Source: Streptomyces sp. JJ38
Lineage (GTDB): Bacteria > Actinomycetota > Actinomycetes > Streptomycetales > Streptomycetaceae
Length of the DNA stretch: 64,000 nucleotides
NCBI RefSeq assembly: GCF_019303475.1
Contig: NZ_JABLSI010000019.1
Coordinates: 62,001 to 126,000, forward strand
Direction of reading: 5' to 3'
The position numbers and the translations under genes are program-made. The notes beneath the pieces are model-generated. The model ran no database searches and was not told where the DNA came from. It saw nothing but the letters and a program-made list of their open reading frames with translations. Of this stretch, positions 1-7,350 are shown piece by piece. The stretch's first letter is position 1. Every line of letters begins with the position of its first letter.

Positions 1-231
1 TACAGCACTCTGGAACCCTGCACCGAACGCAAGTCCCGTCCATTTCCGTGCACCGAGTTGATTCTTCACTCACGGATCTCCCGTGTAGTCATCGCATGGG
101 AAGAACCGGCTGTATTCGTTAAAGACTGCACAGGCGTAGAGACATTGCGTTCTGCTGGCATTACTGTCTCGGAGCTCCCCGCGCTGAGGTCAGAGGCCCA
201 GGTCGTGAATAGACACCTACCGGGCATGTGA
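1..231 (+). CDS. RibD-like cytidine/deoxycytidylate deaminase family protein, C-terminal part (cut by left edge)
   Basis: An open frame runs from base 1 to a TGA at 229-231 and gives 76 residues. It begins inside the zinc-binding half of a cytidine-deaminase fold: TLEPC is followed 13 residues later by a second PC pair (FPCTE), the arrangement of the two cysteine ligands in RibD and dCMP deaminases. The stretch VVIAWEEP, then GVETLRSAGITV, matches the usual strand-helix layout after the zinc site in the deaminase domain of RibD. The N-terminal HxE motif lies outside the window. Only the deaminase domain is visible here and the protein stops soon after it, so it may be a stand-alone deaminase rather than a bifunctional riboflavin enzyme. 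Substrate is unknown. It converges with the gene at 274-1428. Confidence 0.7.
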   Translation, partial: YSTLEPCTERKSRPFPCTELILHSRISRVVIAWEEPAVFVKDCTGVETLRSAGITVSELPALRSEAQVVNRHLPGM

Positions 232-273
232 GAGCTATTTAGGCTCCTGAGTCGCTGAATAAGAGGAAATGGC

Positions 274-1428
274 TCAGAGTTGCTCTACCTCGTCCAGAGT
301 GAGCACGGATCTATCAGGCCCAAAGCCCTTAACCTTCATTGTTGCAGGCCGCCCAGGTGGCGTATCCAGGATGCCCGTTACTACTACCCTACGGCGCTCT
401 CCATGGTAGCGGGCGGCCCGCCTGTAGGTGTCTAGATCGAGATCGAAAGAGACAGAGCGAGGTCGTCCCGCGATGAGGGTTTCAAGCGTCACTCGGCCGA
501 TTTGCTCGTTCTTCCTGAGTGACATTTTTCGGATTACGCCGTATAGAACGGTCTCCGACGGCTTCTCGACACCCTTAAGCTCTTCGCCGACCTCCTCGAT
601 AAGCGTTGCTTGCTCTTGGGTGAATTTGATCTGATCCCGCAAATTCCCCGGCGAGGGTGAGGCGGTAGCCCATTTGAACGAGACATCGAACGCGGAGATG
701 CCCCCCGCCCCAATGACCTCCAACACTGCCCTGCAAAGTTCAGTGGAGACACCCTCGTCTACTGAATCGATGACCTCGTCGCGAGAGGGTGCCAGCTCTC
801 GAATCATCGTCATTTCGGCCAGAGTCTCCAGCGATCGAGAAAGAGTTGCAAGCACCCTCCTGTCAAAGTAGGATTCCTCCGATTCGACATGCAGGCGCGG
901 AACTTTCTCTTCGGTCTGAATCGGGTACCCGAAACGCGCGCTGCTAATAATCGGGATTACGTATGACCCTGGGCGAGTCTGGCCGAGTCGCAGGCGGCGC
1001 GCATGTGCATGCGCCGCCTTAGGCATTGATCGCCCATAGTACCCTTGGCGTTGAATTGTTGCAGCAGCAGCAGAGACCATCAGTCGGTTTGCCGAGTTGA
1101 AGAGACTCATACCCGCTTGAAGTGAGATCGTACTCTCAGTAATGTCGTCGTCTGCTGCTCTAAGGTCCGTTACGTCCAGGAATTGGCGTGCAATATCGCG
1201 ATGCACGTCCTCTGGCTTCCGGCGTTCATAACGCGCCACTTCAGATGTAAAGACGCCCAGCGTTCGCTTGAAGTCTTCAGCCTCAGCGTGTCGCGGGACT
1301 AGAACAGAAATTTCTGTATCGTCAGAGGCCTGCCAAAGCTCTGCCAACGCACCTGCGCGTGTGCGTGTCCAGCCGGTACGACTGAGGTACGTGACGAGTT
1401 CCTCAGGTCCTACGTCGGAGGTGATCAT
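274..1428 (-). CDS. Unknown protein coupled to a DUF4365 gene
   Basis: 384 residues with no domain I can name. The protein is soluble and charged, with no signal peptide or membrane segment. Its ATG overlaps the stop of the upstream DUF4365 gene by one base (TGATG), so the two are probably translationally coupled and work together. The C-terminal third has a beta-rich pattern (VSFDLDLDTYRRAARYHG, then VVVTGILDTPP) that could be an OB- or SPOR-like fold, but this is a guess. Base composition is clearly lower in GC than the rest of the window, which suggests later arrival from another host. The coupling to a nuclease-like partner makes a two-gene defence or addiction module possible. Confidence 0.8.
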   Translation of the reverse strand: MITSDVGPEELVTYLSRTGWTRTRAGALAELWQASDDTEISVLVPRHAEAEDFKRTLGVFTSEVARYERRKPEDVHRDIARQFLDVTDLRAADDDITESTISLQAGMSLFNSANRLMVSAAAATIQRQGYYGRSMPKAAHAHARRLRLGQTRPGSYVIPIISSARFGYPIQTEEKVPRLHVESEESYFDRRVLATLSRSLETLAEMTMIRELAPSRDEVIDSVDEGVSTELCRAVLEVIGAGGISAFDVSFKWATASPSPGNLRDQIKFTQEQATLIEEVGEELKGVEKPSETVLYGVIRKMSLRKNEQIGRVTLETLIAGRPRSVSFDLDLDTYRRAARYHGERRRVVVTGILDTPPGRPATMKVKGFGPDRSVLTLDEVEQL

Positions 1429-2147
1429 CAGATGGCCTCCCCCAGTGAAGCATTGGAACCGAAGAGCCTCTGGTCAGCGAAGTCAAACATCACATCGAGC
1501 CCGTATGAATCAAATCTCTGGGGGCTCGGCAGGTGTATTCGCGTCGTCTTGCCAGCAGCAGCAGGTAGATCTTGAATTTGCGCATAACGCCCATGGCAAC
1601 GCATGAGCAGCGCCTCGGCGTCGTGCTCAAGCCAGGTTTCAATATCGCGAGGGACTACTACTAGCCCTAGATATCCAGGTGCTGTTCGACGAGGCCCCCT
1701 GAGTTTGTTATAGGTAGGGATGTCGAGATCGAACGCGTATGTCGTACCGTCGGCCAATATCTGAGGCTCGGAAGTGCACTTCATTTGAAGCTCAACCAAC
1801 TGATGGTCACGCTTAAGTGTTGCGTCGACACCATCCTTGTCAACGTTCCAACTGGCGACGGTCGCCCCTGCCCGAGTGGCCACCGCAGACATGTAGGCGA
1901 GGCTGATCTGCTCCTGCTGCCAGGTTGCAGGGTGCCCCACGCGACCTCCTCGACGCTGTCTGACCACAACATAGCTCAGCGTAGTCGGAATCCACGTGCT
2001 GTTGGTCGTGCGGAGCCGAATTAGTACGTCAGGCGAGGCCCCTGCGCCTGCTGACGGTTGCCTGAACGAGCAGCGTGCGCACATGGCGACCTCCACGGCT
2101 CCAAGCGCGGCACCCAAGCCGCACCATCGACAGAATCGCACACCCAT
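1428..2147 (-). CDS. DUF4365 domain protein with N-terminal zinc ribbon (PD-(D/E)xK-like)
   Basis: 239 residues. Residues 6-26 contain two cysteine pairs (CRWC and CARC), likely a zinc ribbon. From about residue 74 the protein matches the DUF4365 family: ATWQQEQISLAYMSAVATRAG, then WNVDKDGVDATL and ELQMK. The spacing of the Asp residues and the following Glu-x-x-Lys resembles a PD-(D/E)xK nuclease core, a fold DUF4365 is thought to share. The gene is lower in GC than its neighbours and overlaps the 274-1428 gene. A shorter relative lies at 4673-5083, just inside the left boundary of the integrated element. Catalysis is inferred, not shown. Confidence 0.8.
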   Translation of the reverse strand: MGVRFCRWCGLGAALGAVEVAMCARCSFRQPSAGAGASPDVLIRLRTTNSTWIPTTLSYVVVRQRRGGRVGHPATWQQEQISLAYMSAVATRAGATVASWNVDKDGVDATLKRDHQLVELQMKCTSEPQILADGTTYAFDLDIPTYNKLRGPRRTAPGYLGLVVVPRDIETWLEHDAEALLMRCHGRYAQIQDLPAAAGKTTRIHLPSPQRFDSYGLDVMFDFADQRLFGSNASLGEAI

Positions 2148-2212
2148 ACGACACGGTGGGGCCTCGGCGACGCTGCGGGTGCCAACCGAGTGAAAACGGA
2201 GCTCAGCCCCAG

Positions 2213-2977
2213 CTAGGGCTCTGAAGTGATGTGGATTTCATAGGCGACCTCCCAGCGGGAGTCGGGCACGACGACGTCGGCGGTCTCCACCGGGCGGCCA
2301 GTGGTGTCGTAGTAGGTGCGCTCGATCCGAAGGAGGAGTTCGCCGACGTTGATACCCAGGAGGTTGGCCTCCTCCCGTGTGGCGCGGCCGGGGCGCGGGA
2401 CTTCTACGGCTGTGTCCACCGTGACGCCGATGGACCGCATGCGTTCCACCACGCCGACGCCGGCCATCGGGCCCATCTCCGGCAGGAGGATGGGCGTCTG
2501 GTCGGTGAGCGCCATGGGTTCCCAGGACGTTGAGAGCTGTACCGGCTGGCCGTCGGCAAGGAACTCGTAGGCCGTGCGCACGCAGAGGTCGCCGGGGTTG
2601 ATGGCCAGGCGCTGGGCAATGTCGTCCGGGGCTGGCACGCGAGCCTCGGTGTGGCAGTCCCATGATCCACGCTTGCCCTTTTCGTGCATGTCCGCACGGA
2701 AGGGGCTCCCGTTGCGCGACTCACGGTGTCGTGAGCGGACCATGCGCATCCGTTGGCGAGGCTCTCGGACGTAGGTGCCGGAACCGGCGCGGCCTTCGAG
2801 CACCCCTTCGACAATGAGCCGCTCCTGCGCTCTCTGCAGAACGTTCGGGCCGACCTCGTACTCCGCGGCCAGCTTGGCGCGGGATGGGAGGCGCTCGCCA
2901 ACAGCCCACTCACCAGCCGTGATTCGGCGGCGAAGATCATCGGCGACACGCATGTACGGCGGCGGCTCATGACCCAT
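2213..2977 (-). CDS. GntR family transcriptional regulator (UTRA domain)
   Basis: 254 residues. Residues 6-70 form the GntR winged helix (YMRVADDLRRRITAGEW, then LPSRAKLAAEYEVGPNVLQR), and residues from about 100 form a UTRA ligand-binding domain ending in YYDTTGRPVETADVV and DSRWEVAYEI. Regulators of this class (KorSA type) control transfer and maintenance genes of Streptomyces integrative elements. It is divergent from the small genes beginning at 3109, and the intergenic region carries two copies of a CTAAT-N2-ATTAG palindrome that are good candidate operators. The ATG at 2977 gives the expected N-terminus for the family. Confidence 0.9.
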   Translation of the reverse strand: MGHEPPPYMRVADDLRRRITAGEWAVGERLPSRAKLAAEYEVGPNVLQRAQERLIVEGVLEGRAGSGTYVREPRQRMRMVRSRHRESRNGSPFRADMHEKGKRGSWDCHTEARVPAPDDIAQRLAINPGDLCVRTAYEFLADGQPVQLSTSWEPMALTDQTPILLPEMGPMAGVGVVERMRSIGVTVDTAVEVPRPGRATREEANLLGINVGELLLRIERTYYDTTGRPVETADVVVPDSRWEVAYEIHITSEP

Positions 2978-3031
2978 GCTGCGGCTTCCCCGGGTGCGGC
3001 ATCAACGGCTGTGCGGCCCTGACGGACCGCG

Positions 3032-3070
3032 TTGACAAGCTAATCCATCAGGTGCAAGCTAATTCATTAG
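3032..3070 (+). promoter_or_regulatory. Candidate GntR operator pair and promoter
   Basis: A consensus TTGACA at 3032-3037 is followed by two related palindromes: CTAATCCATCAG (3040-3051, one mismatch between arms) and CTAATTCATTAG (3059-3070, perfect arms around a 2-bp centre). The centres are 19 bp apart, close to two helical turns, so two dimers could bind the same face. The sites lie between the divergent GntR gene and the small-gene operon. No clear -10 hexamer is seen at a 17-18 bp spacing. Confidence 0.6.
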
Positions 3071-3108
3071 AACCACGTTACGTGATCGATTGCTCACGAA
3101 GGAGACCT

Positions 3109-3360
3109 GTGGGTTCCCCGACTGCTCGCGCGGCCTCCCTCGCTGCACAGCTTGCCGCTGCGACGGGCCAAGAACCACGCACCTCCTTGGCGGGCGACCG
3201 GCTCCGTATCGAGGTCGACTTACCCGAATCGCTGACGGAGACGGCTTGCCGGGTGGTCCTTATCGCGCTTGGTACCGCCGACCGCTACGGCTACGAGCGC
3301 GTGAACGGTCACCAGTACGTCTGGGCCGATCTTCGCCAGGAGGAGACCGAGCAGCGCTGA
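3109..3360 (+). CDS. Small conserved hypothetical protein, first gene of the GntR-divergent operon
   Basis: 83 residues from a GTG at 3109 that has AAGGAGA five bases upstream. An upstream in-frame ATG-less extension (to 3052) runs through the candidate operators and lacks a ribosome site, so the shorter start is preferred. The protein has an alanine-rich N-terminus, then a compact alpha/beta region (RLRIEVDLPESL, then TACRVVLIALGTADRYGY). I do not recognise a named family. Genes like this recur next to GntR regulators in Streptomyces accessory regions, which suggests a role in element maintenance, but its function cannot be read from the sequence. Confidence 0.65.
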   Translation: MGSPTARAASLAAQLAAATGQEPRTSLAGDRLRIEVDLPESLTETACRVVLIALGTADRYGYERVNGHQYVWADLRQEETEQR

Positions 3361-3403
3361 GAGGTTCTGCCGTCGGTTTCCGCCACTCAAGGAGAGAAGA
3401 TCC

Positions 3404-3736
3404 GTGGTCGGTTTCCTTGCCTGGGTCGCCAGGCGCATGTTCCGGAGCCTGTCACCGCCTTCCGGCCGTCACCGCCGGGCCGTTCCGAGTCCGTACGTGG
3501 TCAGCGGAGGCGGTCGGCACCGGTTGTCTGCGACGGCACCGCGCCGTACCCCTGCCATCGACTTCGAACCGCTGCTCGATCGGCCGCTTGTTCCTGCGTA
3601 CCTCCTCTCCGCGGAGGAGCGGGAAGAGCGGCGCCGGCGGCAGCGACCGCGTCACCTGTACGTCGGCGCGCACGTCAGTCCGCCGTTCTCGCCGCTGGAC
3701 GAACGAGCAGATCAACGTCTCGGAGGGGGCCAGTGA
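3404..3736 (+). CDS. Small basic hypothetical protein
   Basis: 110 residues from a GTG at 3404, with a strong AAGGAGAGAAG ribosome site just upstream. The first 15 residues are mildly hydrophobic (VGFLAWVARRMF) and the rest is arginine- and proline-rich with no recognisable fold. It overlaps the next gene by four bases, consistent with one operon running 3109-4173. No function can be assigned. Confidence 0.55.
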   Translation: MVGFLAWVARRMFRSLSPPSGRHRRAVPSPYVVSGGGRHRLSATAPRRTPAIDFEPLLDRPLVPAYLLSAEEREERRRRQRPRHLYVGAHVSPPFSPLDERADQRLGGGQ

Positions 3737-3948
3737 TGGCACGAACAGCGAAGGAGGTGGCGCTCGATGTCACGGCGGCCACCATCCGGCGAGGAGACCG
3801 TCTCACTGTCGGTGGCCAAGTGATGCGGGTTCGCGATCTCGTGTCTCTTCCCTCCGGAGCGAAGCGCATCCGGTTCAGTACGGGGGAGACGTTGTCGATT
3901 CACTGCGGGACGAAGCTCACCGCATGGCGCGTAGTCCAGGGCTGGTGA
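3733..3948 (+). CDS. Small conserved hypothetical protein
   Basis: 71 residues. Start is the GTG at 3733 or the ATG immediately after it (3736), with GGAGGGGG upstream. The second half (VMRVRDLVSLPSGAKRIRF then SGETLSI-like strands) reads as a small beta-barrel, and similar short proteins occur in other Streptomyces elements next to GntR regulators. It overlaps the preceding gene and is followed without a gap by the 3949 gene, so it belongs to the same operon. Confidence 0.65.
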   Translation: MMARTAKEVALDVTAATIRRGDRLTVGGQVMRVRDLVSLPSGAKRIRFSTGETLSIHCGTKLTAWRVVQGW

Positions 3949-4173
3949 GTGATGTCACCAGTAGCTTCGACATGTATCCGCTGTGGGCAGGGGCACCTCG
4001 AACTCATACTGGTGCAGATCATTGAGGTGGGCTCCGGACCTGGGCGGGGGCTCTACGCCTGCCCGGCGCCGTGCGCCGAGGAGTACGCCCGAGGCCCTTG
4101 GGCCCCGGACTGGCTGCAGGACGATTTGCGTCAACGGGGCTTGCGCGGAGGGAACGAGGCCAGCTCCGGTTAG
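3949..4173 (+). CDS. Small cysteine-containing hypothetical protein
   Basis: 74 residues from a GTG at 3949, directly after the previous stop. CIRCGQGH near the N-terminus and CPAPC about 30 residues later could make a four-cysteine zinc knuckle. Last gene of the small operon; about 170 bp separate it from the left tRNA-derived repeat. No function is assigned. Confidence 0.6.
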   Translation: MMSPVASTCIRCGQGHLELILVQIIEVGSGPGRGLYACPAPCAEEYARGPWAPDWLQDDLRQRGLRGGNEASSG

Positions 4174-4345
4174 TGACGGCCGCCTGCCGTGTGCCGGGCG
4201 CGTAAGTGGCAACTGCCGAGCCTCTAGCGAGTGTCTAACTGAGTGACAACGGGGGCGAACGTCGGCGGACGGCCGCGAACGTCGGCGAATGATTCGCGCA
4301 GGTCAGGGGGCAGGAACCGGGCGGCGGCCCTGGGGCCCGGATTGC

Positions 4346-4390
4346 TTCGGGACGAAGAGGTCGTGGGTTCAAATCCCGCCACCCCGACTG
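4346..4390 (+). repeat. Left att-like direct repeat: 3' part of tRNA-Pro
   Basis: A 45-bp sequence, repeated without mismatch at 40997-41041. It reads as a tRNA 3' part: anticodon loop TTCGGGA (anticodon CGG, proline), the 3' anticodon strand CGAAG, variable loop, T-arm with GGGTTCAAATCCC, and acceptor strand CCACCCCG plus discriminator A. The sequence upstream does not supply a matching 5' strand, D-arm or 5' acceptor strand, so this is a fragment and not a functional tRNA. Tyrosine integrases commonly use tRNA 3' ends as attachment sites, so this is most likely the left boundary of the element and also a junction with an element further left. Confidence 0.85.
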
Positions 4391-4402
4391 AAGGAACACA
4401 GG

Positions 4403-4438
4403 TCAGGGCCACCGACTCACGTGAGTCGGTGGCCCTGA
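4403..4438. terminator. Perfect 36-bp palindrome after the tRNA fragment
   Basis: Two 18-base arms, each a perfect reverse complement of the other with no loop bases (arms meet at CAC|GTG). It lies 12 bp downstream of the tRNA-Pro fragment, where a tRNA terminator would be expected, and there is no T-tract, as is usual in Streptomyces. It could also be part of attP recognition. Confidence 0.6.
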
Positions 4439-4672
4439 GCCGTTCCTGGAGATCGTTTGGGAGAAATCCGGGAGAAGATCTTGGTCGGCGCTCTCCCACA
4501 CGCTGCCGTCTCCCGCGACCACAGCGTGGTGCAGCCGGACCACGGACCCAGTGCGGTCGCCGACCTGACCCGTGAAGCTCGGTATCAGGAACGCCGGATC
4601 GAGCCCGTTTCATGCCCTCCTCCCTCACCCAGTGGGCACGCCTGTCCTCGCGATCACGCGACCAGGGGTGGC

Positions 4673-5083
4673 ATGGTCGCGGACGCTGCGACCTGGCAGA
4701 AGGAACAAGTCAGTCGTGCCTTCGGGCACGCCTTGGCCACACAGGGCGGATACACGATCTGCGACTGGAACGTGGACAAGGACGGAGTGGACGTCACCCT
4801 CCGCTCGCGCGGTCTCATGGTCGACATCCAACTCAAGTGGACACAGAGCCCGCGCGTCGTCCGTAGCGGCTACAGCTTCGACTTGGACATCGAGACCTAC
4901 GACAAGTTGAGTGACCCAGAGTGCTCGGCGCCGGGGCACCTGGCGTTGCTCATCGTTCCGTCCGATTTCGCGAGCTCCGTCGTGGAACCCTTGGGGCGAG
5001 AGGACCAGCGACACGAGAGGAGTCGACGTGCCGAAGGCCAACCGGCAAGGTGCGAACGTGCGGGTACCGGAGGCTCTCCGTAA
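4673..5083 (+). pseudogene. Truncated DUF4365 gene
   Basis: From the ATG at 4673 the first ~100 residues match the DUF4365 protein at 1428-2147 closely: ATWQKEQVSRAFGHALATQG, WNVDKDGVDVTL, DIQLKW, YSFDLDIETYDKL and LALLIVPSDF. After about residue 105 the similarity ends, and the remaining arginine-rich tail to the stop at 5083 looks out of frame. The DUF4365 C-terminal part (about 60 residues in the relative) is missing, and there is no zinc ribbon. The open frame can be extended upstream to 4457 but that part is not conserved. The nuclease-like residues survive, so residual activity cannot be excluded. Confidence 0.65.
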
Positions 5084-5108
5084 GGCTGAGAAGGACCACG
5101 CGGCATGA
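5028..5108 (+). CDS. Possible 26-residue peptide upstream of the APH gene
   Basis: A GTG at 5028 with AGAGGAG upstream opens a 26-residue frame (VPKANRQGANVRVPEALRKA and on) whose TGA overlaps the ATG of the kinase gene at 5105. It may be a small gene, a translational-coupling leader, or a scrap left from the truncation of the DUF4365 gene. Nothing in it is recognisable. Confidence 0.35.
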   Translation: MPKANRQGANVRVPEALRKAEKDHAA

Positions 5109-6007
5109 CGACCGGGGATCGAGGGACCTTCGACGCCGCACGTGCAGAGCACCTGCTGACGAAGGCTTGCGCGCTCGCCGGGGTGCTCCCCCAGGACGTC
5201 GTGCTGCTGCGTCTCGGCGACCACGCGGTGTTCCAGCTCCATGGCGGAGAGGTCGTCTCCCGCATCGGACGCCACCCCGACCGCCTTCCGTCCGTCCGCC
5301 GAGAAGTGGCTGTAGGGCGGTGGCTCGCGACTGAGGGATTCCCGTCGGCGCGGCTCGTCGAGGAGGCGACGCAGCCCGTCGTCGTGGAAGGTCACCCCGT
5401 GACCTTCTGGGAGGGGCTGGCTGATGGCGGAAGGTATGCGAGTACATGTGAGATGGGCGAGCTGCTACGAAGGCTGCACAGTCTGGAGCCGCCGAGCGTT
5501 CGACTGCCCGAGCTGCGTCCCTTCGACAAGGTTGAGCACCGTCTAAGGCGTTCGGTGATACCCGCCGAAACTCGAAGGTACCTCGGTGACCTGGCAGACG
5601 AACTGGCTGCTGAGTACGGGAAGCTGCGGTTCATCCTCCCGCCAGGGCACCTGCATGGTGACTTCAACGTCGGCAACGTCCTGCGAGACGCTCGCGGGCG
5701 GCCAACGGTTATTGATCTTGACGGCTTCGCAACGGGCCCTCGCGAGTGGGATCTCATGCAGACGGCCATGTACTACGACAGCTTCGGCTGGCACACCGAG
5801 GCCGAGTACGCCGCCTTTGCGGACGGCTACGGCTTCGACGTCCGCCAGTGGTCCGGATACACCGTGCTACGGAGCGTCCGCGAACTGTTGATGGTTACCT
5901 GGCTCTCCCAGAACGCAGACGCGGATCCACGCGCGGCCGACGAAGTCGAGAAGCGGGTCAAAACGCTTCGGGCAGGAACATCCCGCAGGAGCTGGGCGCC
6001 GTTCTAA
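5105..6007 (+). CDS. Aminoglycoside phosphotransferase (APH) family protein
   Basis: 300 residues. The catalytic loop HGDFNVGN (about residues 186-193) and the metal-binding VIDLDGF about 18 residues later are the standard APH/choline-kinase motifs. The N-terminal lobe has the expected strands (HAVFQLHGGEVVSRIGRH). Many such proteins in Streptomyces phosphorylate unknown small molecules, so antibiotic resistance should not be assumed. The ATG overlaps the stop of the preceding small frame. The TAA stop at 6005-6007 touches the left end of an IS element, but the length is normal for the family, so the gene is probably intact. Confidence 0.85.
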   Translation: MTTGDRGTFDAARAEHLLTKACALAGVLPQDVVLLRLGDHAVFQLHGGEVVSRIGRHPDRLPSVRREVAVGRWLATEGFPSARLVEEATQPVVVEGHPVTFWEGLADGGRYASTCEMGELLRRLHSLEPPSVRLPELRPFDKVEHRLRRSVIPAETRRYLGDLADELAAEYGKLRFILPPGHLHGDFNVGNVLRDARGRPTVIDLDGFATGPREWDLMQTAMYYDSFGWHTEAEYAAFADGYGFDVRQWSGYTVLRSVRELLMVTWLSQNADADPRAADEVEKRVKTLRAGTSRRSWAPF

Positions 6008-6873
6008 GACCGTGTCCTATGTGGTGAGGCGGTCGTTGAGCTTGGCATGGGGCGGGGTACGTGGAGTTGGATTGTTCCGGACGGGTTGTGGGAGATCGCG
6101 CAGCCGTTGATCCCGCGGTCTCGGGTGCGGCCGCAGGGCGGCGGGACGCAGGACACGCCTGATGAGCAGCTGTTCGCTGCGATCATCTACGTGCTGGTCA
6201 GCGGCTGCGCCTGGCGGGCCTTGCCGCCATGCTTCGGGATATCGAAGTCGACCGCCCATCGCCGGTTCCTGATCTGGTCCAAAGCCGGAGTGTGGGGCCG
6301 ACTGCACGAGGAGATCCTGCACCGCCTCGACGACGCCGGCCTGCTCGACCTGTCACGCGCCGTCCTCGACTCGGCCCACGTGAGGGCGAAAAAGGGGGCG
6401 GACTCACCGGTCCGAGCCCCGTGGACCGGGGCAAAGCGGGTTCCAAGATGCACGTCTTGTCGGACGCGAACGGCTTGCCCCTCGTCGTCGGCGTCTCGGC
6501 CGCCAACACCCACGACAGCCAGGCCTTGAAGCTCATGGTGCTTGGGCACCAAACGAGACACGACCCCCACCGCGGCCGTCACTTCAAGCCCCAGCGCCTG
6601 CACGCCGACAAGGCCCACGACATACCTGAGCTGCGGAAATGGCTCCGCGGCCAACGTATCGGCGTCCGTATCGCCCGCAAGGGCATCGAGTCGTCAGAAC
6701 GACTCGGCCAGCGCAGATGGGTCATCGAGCGGACCATGTCCTGGCTGACCGGCTACCGCCGCCTCAACCACCGCTACGAACGCCACCCCCGCAACTACCT
6801 GGCCTTCCTCGGCCTCGCCGCAGCCCTGTGCTGCTACAAACGACTTCACCGCCTCACCACATAGGACACGGCC
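6008..6873 (+). mobile_element. IS5-family insertion sequence (complete)
   Basis: 866 bp bounded by 26-bp inverted repeats at 6008-6033 and 6848-6873 with one mismatch (outer ends GACCGTGTCC and GGCCGTGTCC read inward). The left flank is CTAA and the right flank TTAA, in keeping with the short TA-centred targets of this IS5 subgroup, although the exact duplication is ambiguous. It carries one transposase in two overlapping frames. Insertion is right at the stop codon of the APH gene. Confidence 0.9.
6047..6864 (+). CDS. IS5-family transposase expressed through a -1 frameshift
   Basis: The first frame (from 6047) gives the DUF4096-type N-terminal half: LWEIAQPLIPRSR, LFAAIIYVLVSGCAWRALP, then VLDSAHVRAKKG with the first catalytic Asp. 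The second frame (to 6864) continues with DRGKAGSKMHVLSDANGLPL, a second Asp, and the C-terminal WVIERTMSWLTGYRRL (DDE Glu). The frames join at a run of five A and five G (6389-6398), a slippery site in the right place for a -1 shift from frame 2 to frame 1, as seen in this IS group. Both halves are open and conserved, so the element may be active. Confidence 0.85.
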
Positions 6874-7350
6874 TTAAGCGGCGTCGTGGCTCCATGTTCA
6901 GCGGGCTCTCGTCTCCAACGCCACACGCGTTGTTGCGGGTACGTCCAACACCTGGACTGCAACAATCCTCTCCGGTCACCTGAAGAGTTCGCTGGGATGA
7001 GAAGAGAAAGCGCAGGTGAGCGCCTCCCACGAAGCGAGGTGGAGCTGCAACCTTCGGCCAACCGTCCAGTGAGCCATCGTGAGGCACATCACTAGCAATA
7101 CTTTTGAGTCTACTAGTGACGGCCTCATGAGCTGGAGCCGACGAACTTGGCTCGGTCCGGTCGCGAAGGCCCGGCAAGATCAGGAATGCACGCTGGTGGA
7201 GCTGGCCCTGGCCGTGTCCCCGAGGCGGTGGCGTATGCCCGTATGGTCCCGCTGATCACCGGGCCCACGAGGTCGCAAGGTGACCGGGCGCTGGCCTTGA
7301 GAGGCCGGAATCAGCGGTGCCCCGCAACGACGTCACGGGGCACCGTGAAG
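6874..7350. other. Non-coding region between IS and integrase
   Basis: About 480 bp with no convincing gene on either strand. It lies downstream of the integrase stop and could hold integrase arm-binding sites. No tRNA-like core was found in it, so the attachment core is assigned to 4346-4390. Confidence 0.5.

Noticed and set aside
4346-4390. Functional tRNA-Pro gene at either repeat copy
   Set aside because: Only the part from anticodon loop to discriminator is present; no 5' acceptor strand, D-arm or matching anticodon strand upstream at 4346 or 40997.
4224-4628. Minus-strand 134-residue reading frame containing GVAGFEPTTSSSRS
   Set aside because: This is the well-known false protein made by translating the antisense of a tRNA; the same happens at 40994-41344 (GWRDLNPRPLRPE).
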